Part shown: one piece after another, positions 10,838-20,533 of the stretch
Layout: each line of letters starts with the position of its first letter
Position numbering within the stretch: position 1 is the stretch's first letter
DNA from: JBQTIY01 sp052387675
GTDB lineage: Bacteria; Planctomycetota; B15-G4
Direction of reading: 5' to 3'
DNA: 64,000 nucleotides
Assembly: GCA_052387675.1 (NCBI GenBank)
Contig: JBQTIY010000007.1
Location: 186,001 to 250,000 of the forward strand
The notes under the pieces: generated by a model
The model's input: only the letters and a program-made list of their open reading frames with translations
Databases searched by the model: none
What the model was told of the DNA's origin: nothing
Translations under genes and position numbers: made by a program

Positions 10838-12781
10838 CTAGGCCGTCGCGGCGGCCTGCTGGGCCTGCGCCTCGACCCAGTCCGCAAAGCGCGCGGCGCA
10901 GGCCTCGAAGCTGCTGCCCGCTGTGCTGGCGATCACTTCGTGGCCGTGCCGCACCTGCACGCTCGCGTTGAGCTGCACCGCCGCCGGAGCGGCGCGGGCG
11001 GAAGTCGTTGGAGTGGCGGCCGTTCTCGACGACGACGCGCCCAGATGGCCGCTGCGCTCCAGGAGCGCGCGCGCTTCGGCCGCAGCCTCGTCCGCCGTGC
11101 GATTAACGCGCCCGGCCAGATGCCGCGCACTGAGCGGCGCTCCGGTGAGCGCCGCCACGAAGTCTTCGAAGCTGCGCGAGTTGCCCGGCTGCCAGTAGTG
11201 CTCGCGCAGCGTCGGGCCGATCTTGGGATTGTCAGTGAGCCGGCCATCACGCGCGAGGAAGAAGGCGCGCGTCTGCTCCACCGCCATCTCGGCCAGCACA
11301 TAGCCGTGGTAATAGGCCGAGCTCTCGCCGGAGATGAGGTGCGGCACCGAAAGAATCGGACGCGGACTGCCTTCCTCGAGAAAGAGCAGCCGCTGTTCGA
11401 CCTCTCGCAAGGCCTCGAGCGCGCGCTGCGGCGTCAGTTCCGCTTCCGGAATCTCATAGAGCGCCTTCTCGCCGAAACAGACCGAGAGGCGCTGGCGCAG
11501 TTCCCAGGCCGCGAGCGGCTGCCGCGCGCGGATCCCGCGCTCGATGAGCTCGGCTGGCATTGGCTGGCCGTCGCGCGTCGTGGCGTAACGCGCCTGCCAA
11601 TCGGCGTCCGCGAGCAGACTGTCCAAGAACATGCTCTGCGTCTCGGCGAAGGCCACGGAACTCGGCGCCCACTCCTGTGCAAAGCACGGCGCGGGCATGT
11701 CGATATTGGCAAAGTGCGCCGCGTGCCCGCCCTCGTGAAAGAGCGTCTCGGCCGCGCGGCGGCCGGCTCCCACCAGTCCCGGAATCGCATTGGCCGTGAA
11801 CTGAATGCGCGCCGGCCGGCGCTGCCCGTCGTCGCGCCAGGCCGGCACGGGCCCATGCATGAAACCATTCTCGTGCTTGCCCTTCCGGTCGATGAGGTCG
11901 AGCACGAGCGTGGCGCCTTGGTAGTCGATGCCCAGCGCCGCGAAGCTGCGCCCCCAGCGCAACAGCGCCTGCGAAAAGGGGAAGTAGGGATCTTGCTCGC
12001 GAGTCAGATCGCCGGTAGCCCAGTAGCGCAGATTCCAGGGCGTCGCGGGCTCGCCGTGCTCCGCCGCCAGCCACTCCACGGCGCGGCGCCCCGCCTGCCG
12101 CGTCGCGGCCTCGACTTCCTCGAGCCAGGCGAAGATGCGCCGCTTGCTCAGCCCTTCTCCGCGCTGCACGGTCCAGTCGTAGTAATCCTCGGCGCCCAGG
12201 CTGCGGCCGAGACGGTTGCGGCGCTTGACGATCTCAAGAAAGCCGTGCTCCAGCACACACGTCTCGATGCTGCGCAGGCCCTCCCAGGCGGCGCGGCGCC
12301 GCGCGGCCTGCGGGTCGGACAAGAGCATCGCGCCGAGCTTCACCGAACTGGCCGGCACGAAGGCGCCGCTCGAACCCGCAGACGCCGGCTCGCGATAGCC
12401 CAGCGCCATGCGGCTGCGCGCTCCAGCCAACTCGCCCTCGGCGTCCAGCAGGCTGGCGGCTTCAGCACGCGCCTCCGGCTGCTCGATGCAGTGCGCCGCC
12501 AGGGTCTGGCACCAACCCTCGAGGGCCACCAGCACACTGTCCGGCGCCTGACTCGGTGCCCGCGCCGCAGCCAGCGCCGCGCGCGCCGAGACGAGCCGCG
12601 CCGGATCGCGCAGGAAGTCTTGCAGCGCCACCTCTTTGCGGTTGAAGTCGGCTCGGGCCGCGTCGCGGTCGGCCGACAGTCCCATGAACACGTCCCAGAA
12701 GGCGTCTTCCTTGGCGGTGTGGAGGCGCTCGAACTCGCGGTTCAGATCATTGAGCAGGGCCGGCTTGGGGGCTGGTGGCAT
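10838..12781 (-). CDS. M3 family oligoendopeptidase (zinc metallopeptidase)
   Basis: A 647-residue protein. The M3/thimet-type zinc motif is FHEGGHAAH with His349, Glu350 and His353, and the downstream acidic ligand lies in the [14 protein letters not shown] region. It hydrolyses short peptides in the cytosol; no signal peptide is seen. The start ATG (12779-12781) is preferred over an in-frame TTG 18 bp upstream because GAGG sits ~7 bases before it. The last ~80 residues after the catalytic domain are Ala-rich, ending in a small hydrophilic domain ([15 protein letters not shown]) not typical of oligoendopeptidase F. Divergent from pdxS, with 152 bp between. Confidence 0.88.
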   Translation of the reverse strand: MPPAPKPALLNDLNREFERLHTAKEDAFWDVFMGLSADRDAARADFNRKEVALQDFLRDPARLVSARAALAAARAPSQAPDSVLVALEGWCQTLAAHCIEQPEARAEAASLLDAEGELAGARSRMALGYREPASAGSSGAFVPASSVKLGAMLLSDPQAARRRAAWEGLRSIETCVLEHGFLEIVKRRNRLGRSLGAEDYYDWTVQRGEGLSKRRIFAWLEEVEAATRQAGRRAVEWLAAEHGEPATPWNLRYWATGDLTREQDPYFPFSQALLRWGRSFAALGIDYQGATLVLDLIDRKGKHENGFMHGPVPAWRDDGQRRPARIQFTANAIPGLVGAGRRAAETLFHEGGHAAHFANIDMPAPCFAQEWAPSSVAFAETQSMFLDSLLADADWQARYATTRDGQPMPAELIERGIRARQPLAAWELRQRLSVCFGEKALYEIPEAELTPQRALEALREVEQRLLFLEEGSPRPILSVPHLISGESSAYYHGYVLAEMAVEQTRAFFLARDGRLTDNPKIGPTLREHYWQPGNSRSFEDFVAALTGAPLSARHLAGRVNRTADEAAAEARALLERSGHLGASSSRTAATPTTSARAAPAAVQLNASVQVRHGHEVIASTAGSSFEACAARFADWVEAQAQQAAATA

Positions 12782-12933
12782 TGCGGTTCCTCGCAGCAAC
12801 AGCGGGCGTCAACGGCGGAGGGCGCTTCCGGCCGCACGGAAGGGCGCGCAGTGTAGCGCTCGCGCCCGGCCGGCCTCGCGCGCGCCGGGCCGCCTGCGCT
12901 AAGATGGCCGCGAATCACGCTGTGGGACCCGAC

Positions 12934-13830
12934 ATGAGCACGAACGAGCCGACGACTTCACTCCGCCTCAAGACCGGCCTGGCCGAGATGCTCAAGGGCG
13001 GCGTGATCATGGATGTCACGACGGCCGAGCAGGCCAAGATCGCCGAGGAGGCTGGCGCCTGCGCCGTCATGGCGCTGGAGCGCGTGCCCTCGGACATCCG
13101 CAAGGAAGGCGGCGTGGCGCGCATGGCGCGCATCGACGTGATCGAGCAGATCATGAAGGTCGTCTCGATCCCGGTCATGGCCAAGTGCCGCATCGGTCAC
13201 TTCGCCGAGGCGCGCGTGTTGGAGCAGCTCGGCGTGGACTACATCGACGAGTCCGAAGTGCTCACGCCCGCCGACGAACACTTCCACGTGGACAAGCACG
13301 CCTTCAAAGTGCCCTTCGTCTGCGGCTGCCGGAATCTGGGCGAGGCCCTGCGCCGCATCGGCGAAGGCGCGGCCATGATCCGCACCAAGGGCGAGGCCGG
13401 CAGCGGCAACATCGTCGAGGCCGTGCGCCACATGCGCGAAGTGCAAACCGGCCTGCGTCAGCTCAGCGTGAAAGGCGACGAGGAACTCATGTCCGCCGCC
13501 AAGGAACTGGGCGCTCCGTACGAACTCGTGCGCCTGGTCGCCAAGACCGGCAAGCTGCCGGTGCCGAACTTTGCCGCGGGCGGCGTGGCCACGCCGGCCG
13601 ATGCCTCACTCATGATGGCGCTGGGTGCCGAGGCCGTCTTCGTCGGCAGCGGCATCTTCAAGAGCAGCGATCCCAAGACCTATGCGATTGCCATCGTGAA
13701 GGCCACGACGCACTGGGATGATCCGCAGCGCCTGCTCGACGCCTGCCGCAGCATCCAGGCCGCCGCGATGCCGGGCCTGGACATCGACAAGCTGGACAAG
13801 AGCGAGCTGCTGCAGACGCGCGGCTGGTGA
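12934..13830 (+). CDS. pdxS: Pyridoxal 5'-phosphate synthase subunit PdxS
   Basis: A 298-residue (beta/alpha)8 synthase subunit close to the usual ~294. It condenses ribose 5-phosphate (or ribulose 5-phosphate), glyceraldehyde 3-phosphate and ammonia to PLP. The Schiff-base lysine is in [12 protein letters not shown] (Lys84) and the second catalytic lysine in [13 protein letters not shown]. The family core [20 protein letters not shown] is intact. The start at 12934 follows the family's N-terminus. pdxT follows 40 bp downstream, so the two subunits of the glutamine-dependent complex are co-encoded. Confidence 0.98.
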   Translation: MSTNEPTTSLRLKTGLAEMLKGGVIMDVTTAEQAKIAEEAGACAVMALERVPSDIRKEGGVARMARIDVIEQIMKVVSIPVMAKCRIGHFAEARVLEQLGVDYIDESEVLTPADEHFHVDKHAFKVPFVCGCRNLGEALRRIGEGAAMIRTKGEAGSGNIVEAVRHMREVQTGLRQLSVKGDEELMSAAKELGAPYELVRLVAKTGKLPVPNFAAGGVATPADASLMMALGAEAVFVGSGIFKSSDPKTYAIAIVKATTHWDDPQRLLDACRSIQAAAMPGLDIDKLDKSELLQTRGW

Positions 13831-13870
13831 CCGCGGCGCGCCGCGAGCGCGCCACCGCGGGGAGGCGGAG

Positions 13871-14461
13871 ATGACGAAGCTGCAGGTCGGAGTGCTGGCG
13901 CTCCAGGGCGACTATGCCGCGCACGAGCGCGCCGTGGCGGCTCTCGGGCACCTCGCGCGCCGGGTCAAGCGGCGCGAACACCTGGCCGGACTCGACGCGC
14001 TGCTCCTTCCCGGCGGCGAGAGCACCACCATGCTCAAGTTCCTGGAGGGCGAGGATCTCGACGGCCCCATCGCCGACTTTTGCCACTCGGGCAAGCCCGT
14101 GCTCGGCACCTGCGCGGGCGCCATCCTGCTGGCCACCGAAGTGCGCTCGCCCTCGCAGCGCTCGCTCGATGTGCTGGACATGGCCATCGAGCGCAACGCC
14201 TACGGCCGGCAGATCGACAGTTTCATCACGCGCGTGGAGGACGTCGCGACGACGGTGCCTGGGCTGCGCGGAGTCGAGGCGGTCTTCATCCGTGCGCCCA
14301 TCATCCGGCGTGTGGGCCCAGGTCTTGAAGTGCTGCTTCGCCACGAAAGCCTGCCCATCCTGGTGCGCAAGGGCGCGGTGCACGCCGCGACCTTCCACCC
14401 GGAGATGACCCAAGACACGCGCGTGCTGGAACTCGTGCTCTCGCGGGCCCGCCAGCGGTGA
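13871..14461 (+). CDS. pdxT: Pyridoxal 5'-phosphate synthase glutaminase subunit PdxT
   Basis: A 196-residue class-I glutaminase that feeds ammonia to PdxS. The triad is visible as the nucleophile Cys in [10 protein letters not shown] and the His-Glu pair in [16 protein letters not shown] is the family's glutamine-site loop. A strong ribosome site (GGAGGCGGAG) immediately precedes ATG 13871. Its stop overlaps the GTG start of nth (GTGA at 14458-14461), coupling translation of the two genes although their functions are unrelated. Confidence 0.98.
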   Translation: MTKLQVGVLALQGDYAAHERAVAALGHLARRVKRREHLAGLDALLLPGGESTTMLKFLEGEDLDGPIADFCHSGKPVLGTCAGAILLATEVRSPSQRSLDVLDMAIERNAYGRQIDSFITRVEDVATTVPGLRGVEAVFIRAPIIRRVGPGLEVLLRHESLPILVRKGAVHAATFHPEMTQDTRVLELVLSRARQR

Positions 14462-15207
14462 AAGAGGCGCAGCGCGTCCGCACTCTGCTGGCGCTGCTGG
14501 CCCGGCACGATCCCGATCCGCGCTGCGCCCTGGTGCACGCTAATGCCTTCGAACTCCTGGCGGCCACGATCCTCTCGGCGCAATGCACCGACGTGCGCGT
14601 GAATCTCGTGACGCCCGCGCTCTTTAGTCGCTACCCCACGCCTGCTGCGCTGGCAGCGGCCGAAGTCCAGGACGTGGAGGAGTTGGTGCGCTCCACCGGC
14701 TTCTTCCGCAACAAGGCCAAGAATCTCGTGGGCATGGCGCAGGCGCTCGTCGAGCGGCATGGCGGCCAAGTGCCGCGCGAGATGGAGGCGCTCGTCGAAC
14801 TGCCCGGCGTCGCGCGCAAGACCGCCAATGTCGTGCGCGGGGAGTGCTTTCGCCTAGCCGACGGCGTGGTCGTGGACACCCATGTGCTGCGCCTCTCCTA
14901 TCGCCTCGGTCTGACCGCAGCGCACGATCCGCTGCGCGTGGAGCGCGACCTCATGGCCTGCCTGCCGCGCGAGGAGTGGATCGCCTTCAGCCACCGGCTC
15001 ATTCGGCTGGGCCGCACGGTCTGCGTGGCCCGCAAGCCGCGCTGCACAAGCTGCCCGCTCGCCGCACATTGCCCGCAGCGAGGCCTCACGATCTCGACGG
15101 CGAAGCCCGCGCCCACGCAGGGCGCTGCGACGCGGCTCAGGAAGGCGCGCGCTGCTCCTTCTTCACTGAAGGGCTCACGAGGAAGAAGCGCCCGACGCGC
15201 ACCTTGA
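14458..15207 (+). CDS. nth: Endonuclease III (DNA glycosylase/AP lyase)
   Basis: A 249-residue base-excision-repair enzyme that removes oxidised pyrimidines and cleaves abasic sites. The helix-hairpin-helix [13 protein letters not shown] carries catalytic Lys121, with catalytic Asp140 in [15 protein letters not shown]. The [4Fe-4S] cluster ligands Cys189, 196, 199 and 205 have the exact C-x6-C-x2-C-x5-C spacing. A basic tail of ~35 residues extends beyond the usual end and overlaps the 3' end of apaG on the opposite strand by 71 bp. The start is GTG 14458, overlapping the pdxT stop. Confidence 0.97.
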   Translation: MKEAQRVRTLLALLARHDPDPRCALVHANAFELLAATILSAQCTDVRVNLVTPALFSRYPTPAALAAAEVQDVEELVRSTGFFRNKAKNLVGMAQALVERHGGQVPREMEALVELPGVARKTANVVRGECFRLADGVVVDTHVLRLSYRLGLTAAHDPLRVERDLMACLPREEWIAFSHRLIRLGRTVCVARKPRCTSCPLAAHCPQRGLTISTAKPAPTQGAATRLRKARAAPSSLKGSRGRSARRAP

Positions 15208-15553
15208 CGCGCTCGCCGTTCTCGCGCTCGAAAACATAGGTGCCTTCCATCGTGCCCCAGGGCGTCGCCAGCGGGCAGCCGCTCATGTATTCGAAGCTCT
15301 CGCCGGCCGCGAGGTCGGGGTGCTGTCCGACGACGCCAGGTCCGCGCACGTCTTCGCGGTGATTGTCGGCATCAAGGATGACCCAGTGGCGCGTGAGCAA
15401 CTTGGCACGTCGCGACCCCTCGTTGTTGATCACGATGCGGTAGGCGAAGACGTAGCGGTCATGCTCCGGGTCGGATTCGGCCGCCAGGTACTGGGCTGTC
15501 GCGCGCACGCGCAGTCCTTCGGTCACGGTGTCGGAGTCGGGTGACTGAGGCAT
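15137..15553 (-). CDS. apaG: ApaG domain protein
   Basis: A 138-residue protein with an immunoglobulin-like ApaG fold: [20 protein letters not shown], then [43 protein letters not shown] and [10 protein letters not shown]. The family is genetically tied to Co2+/Mg2+ homeostasis and to RsmA/ApaH in proteobacteria; its biochemical role is unresolved. ATG 15551-15553 has GGGAG upstream and is preferred over upstream in-frame starts. The 3' end overlaps nth tail-to-tail. Confidence 0.92.
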   Translation of the reverse strand: MPQSPDSDTVTEGLRVRATAQYLAAESDPEHDRYVFAYRIVINNEGSRRAKLLTRHWVILDADNHREDVRGPGVVGQHPDLAAGESFEYMSGCPLATPWGTMEGTYVFERENGERVKVRVGRFFLVSPSVKKEQRAPS

Positions 15554-15588
15554 GTGCTCCCATTGTGATCGACCGGCGCCCATCCTGA

Positions 15589-15594
15589 TAGAGT
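15589..15594 (+). promoter_or_regulatory. Candidate -10 box (TAGAGT) for leaderless mRNA
   Basis: TAGAGT lies exactly 6 bp before the GTG start at 15601, with no ribosome site between. Same arrangement as at ligA, trxB and the gene pair at 57 kb. Confidence 0.4.
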
Positions 15595-15600
15595 GCAAGC

Positions 15601-16344
15601 GTGACCCCGCCCGATGATGCCGAGGCTCCCGCACCCGACCCCGCCGGCGATGCGGACCCGCGCAGCGAGGCGGGCCTGGCCCTGGCCCCACTCTTTCCCC
15701 TGCCGCACGGCGCCCTGCTGCCCGGCGAATTGCTGCCGCTGCACCTGTTCGAGCCTCGCTACCGGGCCATGATGGCCGCCGTGCGCAAGGGCGATCGCGT
15801 CATCGCCGTGGCCACCTTGCAGCCGGGCTGGGAGGCCGACTACAAGGGCCGGCCGGCCGTGGCCGACATCGTCGGCCTGGGGCGCGTCGTCAAGGACCGC
15901 CTCAACCCCGACGGCACCAGCGACATCGTCCTGCACGGCCTGTTGCGGGGCGAAATCGTTGCCGAGATCTCCGGGCGCGAGTATCGCGTGGCGCGCATCT
16001 CGCCGCACAGCGAGGACGATCTGCACCCGGCCGAGGTCTACCGACTGCGGCGCGAGCTGCTGCGCGGCATCGCCGAGCGGCTGAAGTCTCGGGCCTTCGT
16101 CTTCGATCTGACGGCGGGCTTCGACGTGGGCGCACTGGCCGACCGCATTGCGGCCGCACTCGACTTGGAGCCAGCCGAGCGCGTCGCCATCCTGCAAGCC
16201 GTGAACGTCGAACGCCGCGTGAGCCTCTTGCTCGAACTGCTGACCCAGCGCAAGCATCGGCAGCGCCTGGTCGAGATCATGCCTTCGCTGCACTCCTTCT
16301 CCCTGGCCCTGGAGCGCGGCCGCGGCCCGGAGCTGCGGCGGTGA
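15601..16344 (+). CDS. Lon N-terminal (substrate-binding) domain protein
   Basis: A 247-residue stand-alone LON domain. The characteristic start of the domain is LFPLPHGALLPGELLPLHLFEPRYRAM at residues ~29-56, followed by the beta-rich core (VADIVGLGRVV) and a C-terminal helical bundle ending near RKHRQRLVEIMPSL. No AAA+ or protease domain is present, so it is not Lon itself. Such proteins are thought to bind substrates or act as adaptors; the role is unknown. The first ~28 residues are Pro/Asp/Ala-rich and disordered. GTG start at 15601. Its stop overlaps the GTG of the next gene (GTGA at 16341). Confidence 0.88.
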   Translation: MTPPDDAEAPAPDPAGDADPRSEAGLALAPLFPLPHGALLPGELLPLHLFEPRYRAMMAAVRKGDRVIAVATLQPGWEADYKGRPAVADIVGLGRVVKDRLNPDGTSDIVLHGLLRGEIVAEISGREYRVARISPHSEDDLHPAEVYRLRRELLRGIAERLKSRAFVFDLTAGFDVGALADRIAAALDLEPAERVAILQAVNVERRVSLLLELLTQRKHRQRLVEIMPSLHSFSLALERGRGPELRR

Positions 16345-17984
16345 CCGGACCGGTGGCCGTCTCGACTGCGCTTCGGCAAGAGCGCGCGCGAGGCCCGGCG
16401 ACTGTCCTCGCGGCCCTGGCGCTCCCGGCGGCCATCATCACGCTCCTGTCCGGCTGCGGCGAGCCGGGCACCACGCCGCTCGTCGCCAGCCCGCCCACCG
16501 GCGCCTCACCGAACTTGCTGATGGTGTCCTTCGACACGCTGCGCGCGGACCGGCTGGGCTGCTACGGGAACACCAGTTGGCCTGAGTCTCCGTCTCCGCA
16601 TGTGGACGGACTCGCTGAACGCGGCACGCTCTTCGAGACGGCCATCGCTCCGCGCGGCCAGACGCACCCCTCGCTCGGCGCGCTGCTTACCGCCAAGTAC
16701 CCCATCACGACCGGCCTGCGCGAAAACGGCCTGCTGCTGCTGCCCGAGCACCGCACACTTTTCGAGCAGCTTCGCGAGGCGGGCTGGCGCACCGGTGTGT
16801 TCGTGGCCAACTTCGAGCAGGGCCAGACCAATGATGACTGGGTCTATCGTGGCGCCGAAGTCTCCAGCGACGGATTCCAGGGGGGACGCCGCCGTGAAGC
16901 AGCGCTCGAGAGCCGCTTCCAGCGCATCTGGGATGACCGCGTGGAGCAGGCGGCGCTGGATTTCCTGAGTCGCCAGGACCCCGCTCGCCCCTTCGCGGCC
17001 TGGGTGCACTTCTACAACCCGCATCAGCCATACAACCCGCCTGCAGGCTTCATTGATCGCTATGGCACCGCGGCGGATCTGCCCGAGCCGCTCGCAGCAC
17101 CGGGCGAAGACTCAGGCCCGAGCTTGGGTCGGCACTTGGCTGAGATCACGCTCGGCGATCGGCCGGTACCGGCCGCCGAGCTGCGGCGCATCATGGGGCT
17201 CTACGACGCCACGCTCCACGCCACCGACCTACGGCTTCAGCACTTGCTCGACGCGCTCAAGGCGGCGGGCGAACTGGAGAACACGTATCTCGTCTTCACC
17301 TCCGACCACGGCGAAGAACTCTTCGATCACAATCGCTACTTCTATCACGGCAATTCGATCTATCAGGGCACGCTGCGCATTCCGCTCATCGTGTCGGGGC
17401 CGGGGCTGCCGGCCGGGCAACGGCTCTCTGTCCCGGTGCAGACGATCGATATCGCCCCCACGATTCTTGACTTGCTCGGCATCGCGCCGCTCCCCGGGGC
17501 GGAAGGTGCCTCGTTACTTCCGCTACTGAGGGGCGAGACAAGTTCGCCCCCGCGCCCGCATGCCTTCATCGAGTGGCAGGATCTGGTCTATGCCGTAACT
17601 GACGGCCGCTGGAAGTACGTGCACAACCCCGGACACTTCCATCTGCTCAAGCAGCCCTTCAATCCGCCGCCGGGCCGGCAGGCGACCCGCGGCTTCCGCA
17701 TTGACTGCTTCGAGGCCTACGACTTGGCGCGGGACCCGACCGAGCAGGTCAATTTGCTCGCAGGTCTCGACCCCTCCACGCTGGCTGACCCGGCCGCCCT
17801 GCCTGCAGAGATTCGTGCTCTGCGGCTGGCCCTCGAGCGCTGGCTGGCTGATCCGCGCCACGAGCGCGAGATGTCCTGGCCGGGCATGAGCGCGCAAGCC
17901 ATGCAGCGCATGGAAGAGATTGGCTACGTCGGCGCCCTGGGACGCAAGGACGTGCTGCCGCAAGAGCCCTGCGGGACGCGCTGA
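16341..17984 (+). CDS. Sulfatase-like alkaline-phosphatase-superfamily lipoprotein
   Basis: A 547-residue exported lipoprotein: a hydrophobic segment and lipobox LLSGC place the lipidated Cys at residue 39. Metal-binding motifs of the sulfatase fold are present: MVSFDTLRADRLGCYG (Asp65, Asp70) and FTSDHGEEL. At the site where sulfatases have C/S-x-P-S-R, this protein reads QTHPSLGALL, so residue 108 is Thr and the conserved Arg is Leu. A formylglycine cannot form from Thr, so it is unlikely to be a classical sulfatase; phosphotransferases of this superfamily do use Thr. GTG start overlaps the previous stop. Ends just before a strong hairpin. Confidence 0.85.
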   Translation: MTGPVAVSTALRQERARGPATVLAALALPAAIITLLSGCGEPGTTPLVASPPTGASPNLLMVSFDTLRADRLGCYGNTSWPESPSPHVDGLAERGTLFETAIAPRGQTHPSLGALLTAKYPITTGLRENGLLLLPEHRTLFEQLREAGWRTGVFVANFEQGQTNDDWVYRGAEVSSDGFQGGRRREAALESRFQRIWDDRVEQAALDFLSRQDPARPFAAWVHFYNPHQPYNPPAGFIDRYGTAADLPEPLAAPGEDSGPSLGRHLAEITLGDRPVPAAELRRIMGLYDATLHATDLRLQHLLDALKAAGELENTYLVFTSDHGEELFDHNRYFYHGNSIYQGTLRIPLIVSGPGLPAGQRLSVPVQTIDIAPTILDLLGIAPLPGAEGASLLPLLRGETSSPPRPHAFIEWQDLVYAVTDGRWKYVHNPGHFHLLKQPFNPPPGRQATRGFRIDCFEAYDLARDPTEQVNLLAGLDPSTLADPAALPAEIRALRLALERWLADPRHEREMSWPGMSAQAMQRMEEIGYVGALGRKDVLPQEPCGTR

Positions 17985-17990
17985 AAAGCA

Positions 17991-18024
17991 AGCGGGCGCC
18001 GCGACTCGCGTCGCGACGCCCGCT
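17991..18024. terminator. Strong bidirectional hairpin terminator
   Basis: Outer arms AGCGGGCG (17991-17998) and CGCCCGCT (18017-18024) and inner arms CGCGAC (18000-18005) and GTCGCG (18010-18015) form a 14-bp stem with one C/A mismatch and a 4-nt loop. It lies between two convergent genes. On the minus strand it is followed by TGCTTTT, giving a U-run for the peroxidase transcript. Confidence 0.75.
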
Positions 18025-18039
18025 GTGCGTCAGGGCTGA

Positions 18040-19725
18040 TTAAAGGATTTCGATCTCGACGCCCTTGGTTCCATAGATTCCGCCGGTCGCGACAGCGCCG
18101 GCATCGCCGATGAACCACTGGCTGTAGAAGCTCATGCCGGAGAGCGCTCCGTTGATCGGAATGCTCAGCTTGGCCGTCGCCACGCCCATACCGTCAGTCG
18201 TTGACGTGAGCATGAGGAAGAGCGAACCGGCATTGACGTTCATCGGGACCGGGAAGCGCGGATCCGGGAAGGGCAAGCCCGTGCCCGGCGTGAACGAGAA
18301 GGCCGCGATGGCCGGCGCGTTCGGCGTCGAGTCCCACACGCCCAGCAACCAGTTGGGATGACCCTGGTTGGCAGGAACGTGTGCGAGCAGCTTGGGCGTC
18401 TGTCCGACTCCGCCCTGGCTGGCTACACCGAACTCGGTGTTCGCCGAGGGCAGCTCGCTAGCCAGAGTCGGACGCGTGAACGGGAACTCCAGGTTCACGA
18501 CGCGCTCGTCGAGCAGAGCCTCTTCGAGGAACAGCGTGAGGTCAGCCTTCTGCTGCACCGTCAGGTTGAGCGGAACGATCGTGGGATCCACGTCGGCACT
18601 CGGGAAGTCGCCGCCGATGTCGTAGAACTCGACCACTTCGGCCACCGTATTCTTGCCGCCGTTGTGGAAGTACGGCGCGCGGAGCACCACGTTGCGCAGA
18701 TCCGGCGTCTTGAACTTGCCGCGATCGGCCGGATCCCCAGTTACCGCGAAGCGTCCGAGGTCATCGTCAGTCGGCCGGACGCCGATGTTGTGGAAGTCCT
18801 GGTCCGAGGTGAACGGGATGGTGTGGCATGTGCTGCAGTTCGCGCCTTCGGTCGCCGTGAAGATCTGGAAGCCGGGCGCGTACTCGGCCGGCATCTGCGC
18901 GATCGTCCCATCCAGGAAGTCGTCCAGGATGCTGCGGTTCGAGATCAGCGTGCGCTCATAGTTCGCGATGGCGAAGACCGCCCGCTTGGAGGTGATGGCC
19001 GGATCGCCGTAGGCGGCCTCGAACATCTGCGGATAGGTCGGGTACTGGGCCAGGAAGCTAGCCATCTCCGTCGGGAGATTCGTCATCAGCGCGCCCGGCT
19101 TGACCACGGCGAGCTTGTTGCAGATGTCGTCCCAGGTATAGCCTTCGCGGGCCATTTCAGTGGAGTTGGCGGGCGGGCCGGCGGCCTGGCTCTCCATGGC
19201 GCCGAAGTACGGGATCTCGACAAGCCCCGTCTGCGGATCGGTGTAAGCCGAACTCGCGCGGCCATCCCAGAACAACTCGAAGTTGAAGGCTGCGTTGATT
19301 GTCGGAGGTGCACGACGACCCGTGACACGAGGCCTCGGGAAGTGGACGTTGTCGTTCAGAAAGTTATTGGCCGCGTCCTGGTGCACGGTGCCCGGCGAGC
19401 CGCCGAGCACGTCGTCGGCAGTGCCGACCACGCCGTCCGGGCCCGGGTGCGGGTTATTCAGTGCCGCGAGGCGGGGGTCTGCGCCGCCGGCCTCGTTGAT
19501 GTGGCAGGTGCCGCACGACATTGTGTTGTCCGAACCCACCTGCTCCTCCCAGAACAGGAACTTGCCGAGCACTTCTTGCTCAGGCGTGGGGTTGTTCAAG
19601 AAGTGATAGATCACGTCCGGCAGCGGCACGTCCGCCTGGGCGAATGTCGCCGGGACGGCGCAGGTGAAGAGAAGGGCCAGCCGCGGGAGTGCTCGCCGCA
19701 GGCTCAAGGGGAGGGAGATTTGCAT
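18040..19725 (-). CDS. Di-haem cytochrome c peroxidase (MauG/CcpA family), secreted
   Basis: A 561-residue protein. A signal peptide (MQISLPLSLRRALPRLALLF, cleavage likely after AQA near residue 31) directs it to the periplasm. Two haem-binding motifs, CGTCH (71-75) and CSTCH (297-301), match the di-haem peroxidase layout, as do PTINAAFNFELFWDGR and KTPDLRNVVLRAPYFHNG. It would reduce H2O2 with electrons from a small c-type cytochrome or oxidise another substrate. About 115 residues after the catalytic domain (from ~445) form a beta-rich extension resembling the C-terminal domain of the repeat proteins at 54-62 kb. ATG 19723-19725 is chosen for its GAGGT ribosome site and the signal peptide. 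Confidence 0.9.
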   Translation of the reverse strand: MQISLPLSLRRALPRLALLFTCAVPATFAQADVPLPDVIYHFLNNPTPEQEVLGKFLFWEEQVGSDNTMSCGTCHINEAGGADPRLAALNNPHPGPDGVVGTADDVLGGSPGTVHQDAANNFLNDNVHFPRPRVTGRRAPPTINAAFNFELFWDGRASSAYTDPQTGLVEIPYFGAMESQAAGPPANSTEMAREGYTWDDICNKLAVVKPGALMTNLPTEMASFLAQYPTYPQMFEAAYGDPAITSKRAVFAIANYERTLISNRSILDDFLDGTIAQMPAEYAPGFQIFTATEGANCSTCHTIPFTSDQDFHNIGVRPTDDDLGRFAVTGDPADRGKFKTPDLRNVVLRAPYFHNGGKNTVAEVVEFYDIGGDFPSADVDPTIVPLNLTVQQKADLTLFLEEALLDERVVNLEFPFTRPTLASELPSANTEFGVASQGGVGQTPKLLAHVPANQGHPNWLLGVWDSTPNAPAIAAFSFTPGTGLPFPDPRFPVPMNVNAGSLFLMLTSTTDGMGVATAKLSIPINGALSGMSFYSQWFIGDAGAVATGGIYGTKGVEIEIL

Positions 19726-19776
19726 GATGACCTCGGGGACTTTGAGAATGATTTCAGGTGATTTAGGGAGCGACAA

Positions 19777-20029
19777 CGGAGCGAGCCGCGCAAGCCTGTT
19801 GTCAGGAAGAGCAAAGATTCGCAGAGTCTACTCCCATGTCGTTTGACCTGTCAATGCATGGTCGAAAATCATAAACTATTTCTAATAAACGTCTTATGAC
19901 GACAGCAATGTTTTGTGATGAATATCTCTGACGGCTTTTTCGCGTGACTTTCGCATGGCTATCGACTCAAGGGCTGCGCTCTCTGGAACCTGAATTGCCG
20001 TTGGACGCCTAGGTGATCCACGCGGGCCC
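19777..20029. other. AT-rich intergenic region between divergent genes
   Basis: About 250 bp separating the peroxidase and SEC-C genes, markedly richer in A/T (especially 19840-19985) than the rest of the window. It contains the peroxidase promoter candidate. I see no gene. The composition could be promoter/regulator DNA or a remnant of transferred DNA. Confidence 0.6.
19825..19854 (-). promoter_or_regulatory. Candidate sigma-70-type promoter with palindrome for the peroxidase gene
   Basis: On the minus strand a perfect -35 TTGACA (19849-19854), an 18-bp spacer and TAGACT (19825-19830). The -35 lies within the inverted repeat TTGACAGGTCAA (19843-19854), a possible operator. The leader to the ATG at 19725 would be about 95 nt. 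Confidence 0.5.
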
Positions 20030-20533
20030 ATGCGCGAGAGTGGGCGCATGACCAGTTCGCGCATAACTCTGGATCTCTCCGCTTGGGCAGACTCAGCGCA
20101 CGCAGGAGAGTCTTCGGGGCTATCGCGCGAACAGGAGCGGTCCATCCTGGAGCGCTTCTTGACGGCCGCCTACGACGATCTCGGCAAGGCGCCGCATCTG
20201 CTCGACGGTCATGAGCTCCATGAATTGCTTGGTCACGTGCTGCCCGGGCGCTTCGCGCGCACCGAACCCGGCCTAACGCTTGTGCCGGAACTCATCGGAC
20301 GCTACCTCGATCATCTCGAGGAGAGCGTTGTTGTCGCCCACTCTTTCGAGCTGCGCCAAGCCCTGGCCGGGACCGGCGATGAATTCATCGAAGCCGTCCG
20401 CACGGGGCACCACGCACATCACGCGACGCCCATCGCCCCGATCGTCAATCGCGCTCCCAAGCTCGGCCGCAATGATCCCTGCTGGTGCGGCTCAGGCAAG
20501 AAGTTCAAGAAGTGCCACGGGGCCGCTAGCTAA
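20030..20533 (+). CDS. SEC-C motif zinc-binding protein
   Basis: A 167-residue protein. The C-terminal 22 residues are a SEC-C zinc motif, [19 protein letters not shown] (C-x-C-x8-C-H), as found at the end of SecA and in many unrelated small proteins. The first ~120 residues are helical and acidic with no domain I recognise (contains [17 protein letters not shown] and [23 protein letters not shown]). SEC-C is probably a protein- or ribosome-binding module. The start could be ATG 20030 or ATG 20048; the latter has a weak GAG box. The 3' end overlaps hutU by 8 bp. Confidence 0.75.
   Translation: MRESGRMTSSRITLDLSAWADSAHAGESSGLSREQERSILERFLTAAYDDLGKAPHLLDGHELHELLGHVLPGRFARTEPGLTLVPELIGRYLDHLEESVVVAHSFELRQALAGTGDEFIEAVRTGHHAHHATPIAPIVNRAPKLGRNDPCWCGSGKKFKKCHGAAS

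Noticed and set aside
10940..12856. 638-codon plus-strand open frame
   Set aside because: Antisense to the M3 peptidase gene; Arg/Ala/His-rich shadow.
18358..19761. 467-codon plus-strand open frame
   Set aside because: Antisense to the di-haem peroxidase, which has two CxxCH motifs and a signal peptide.
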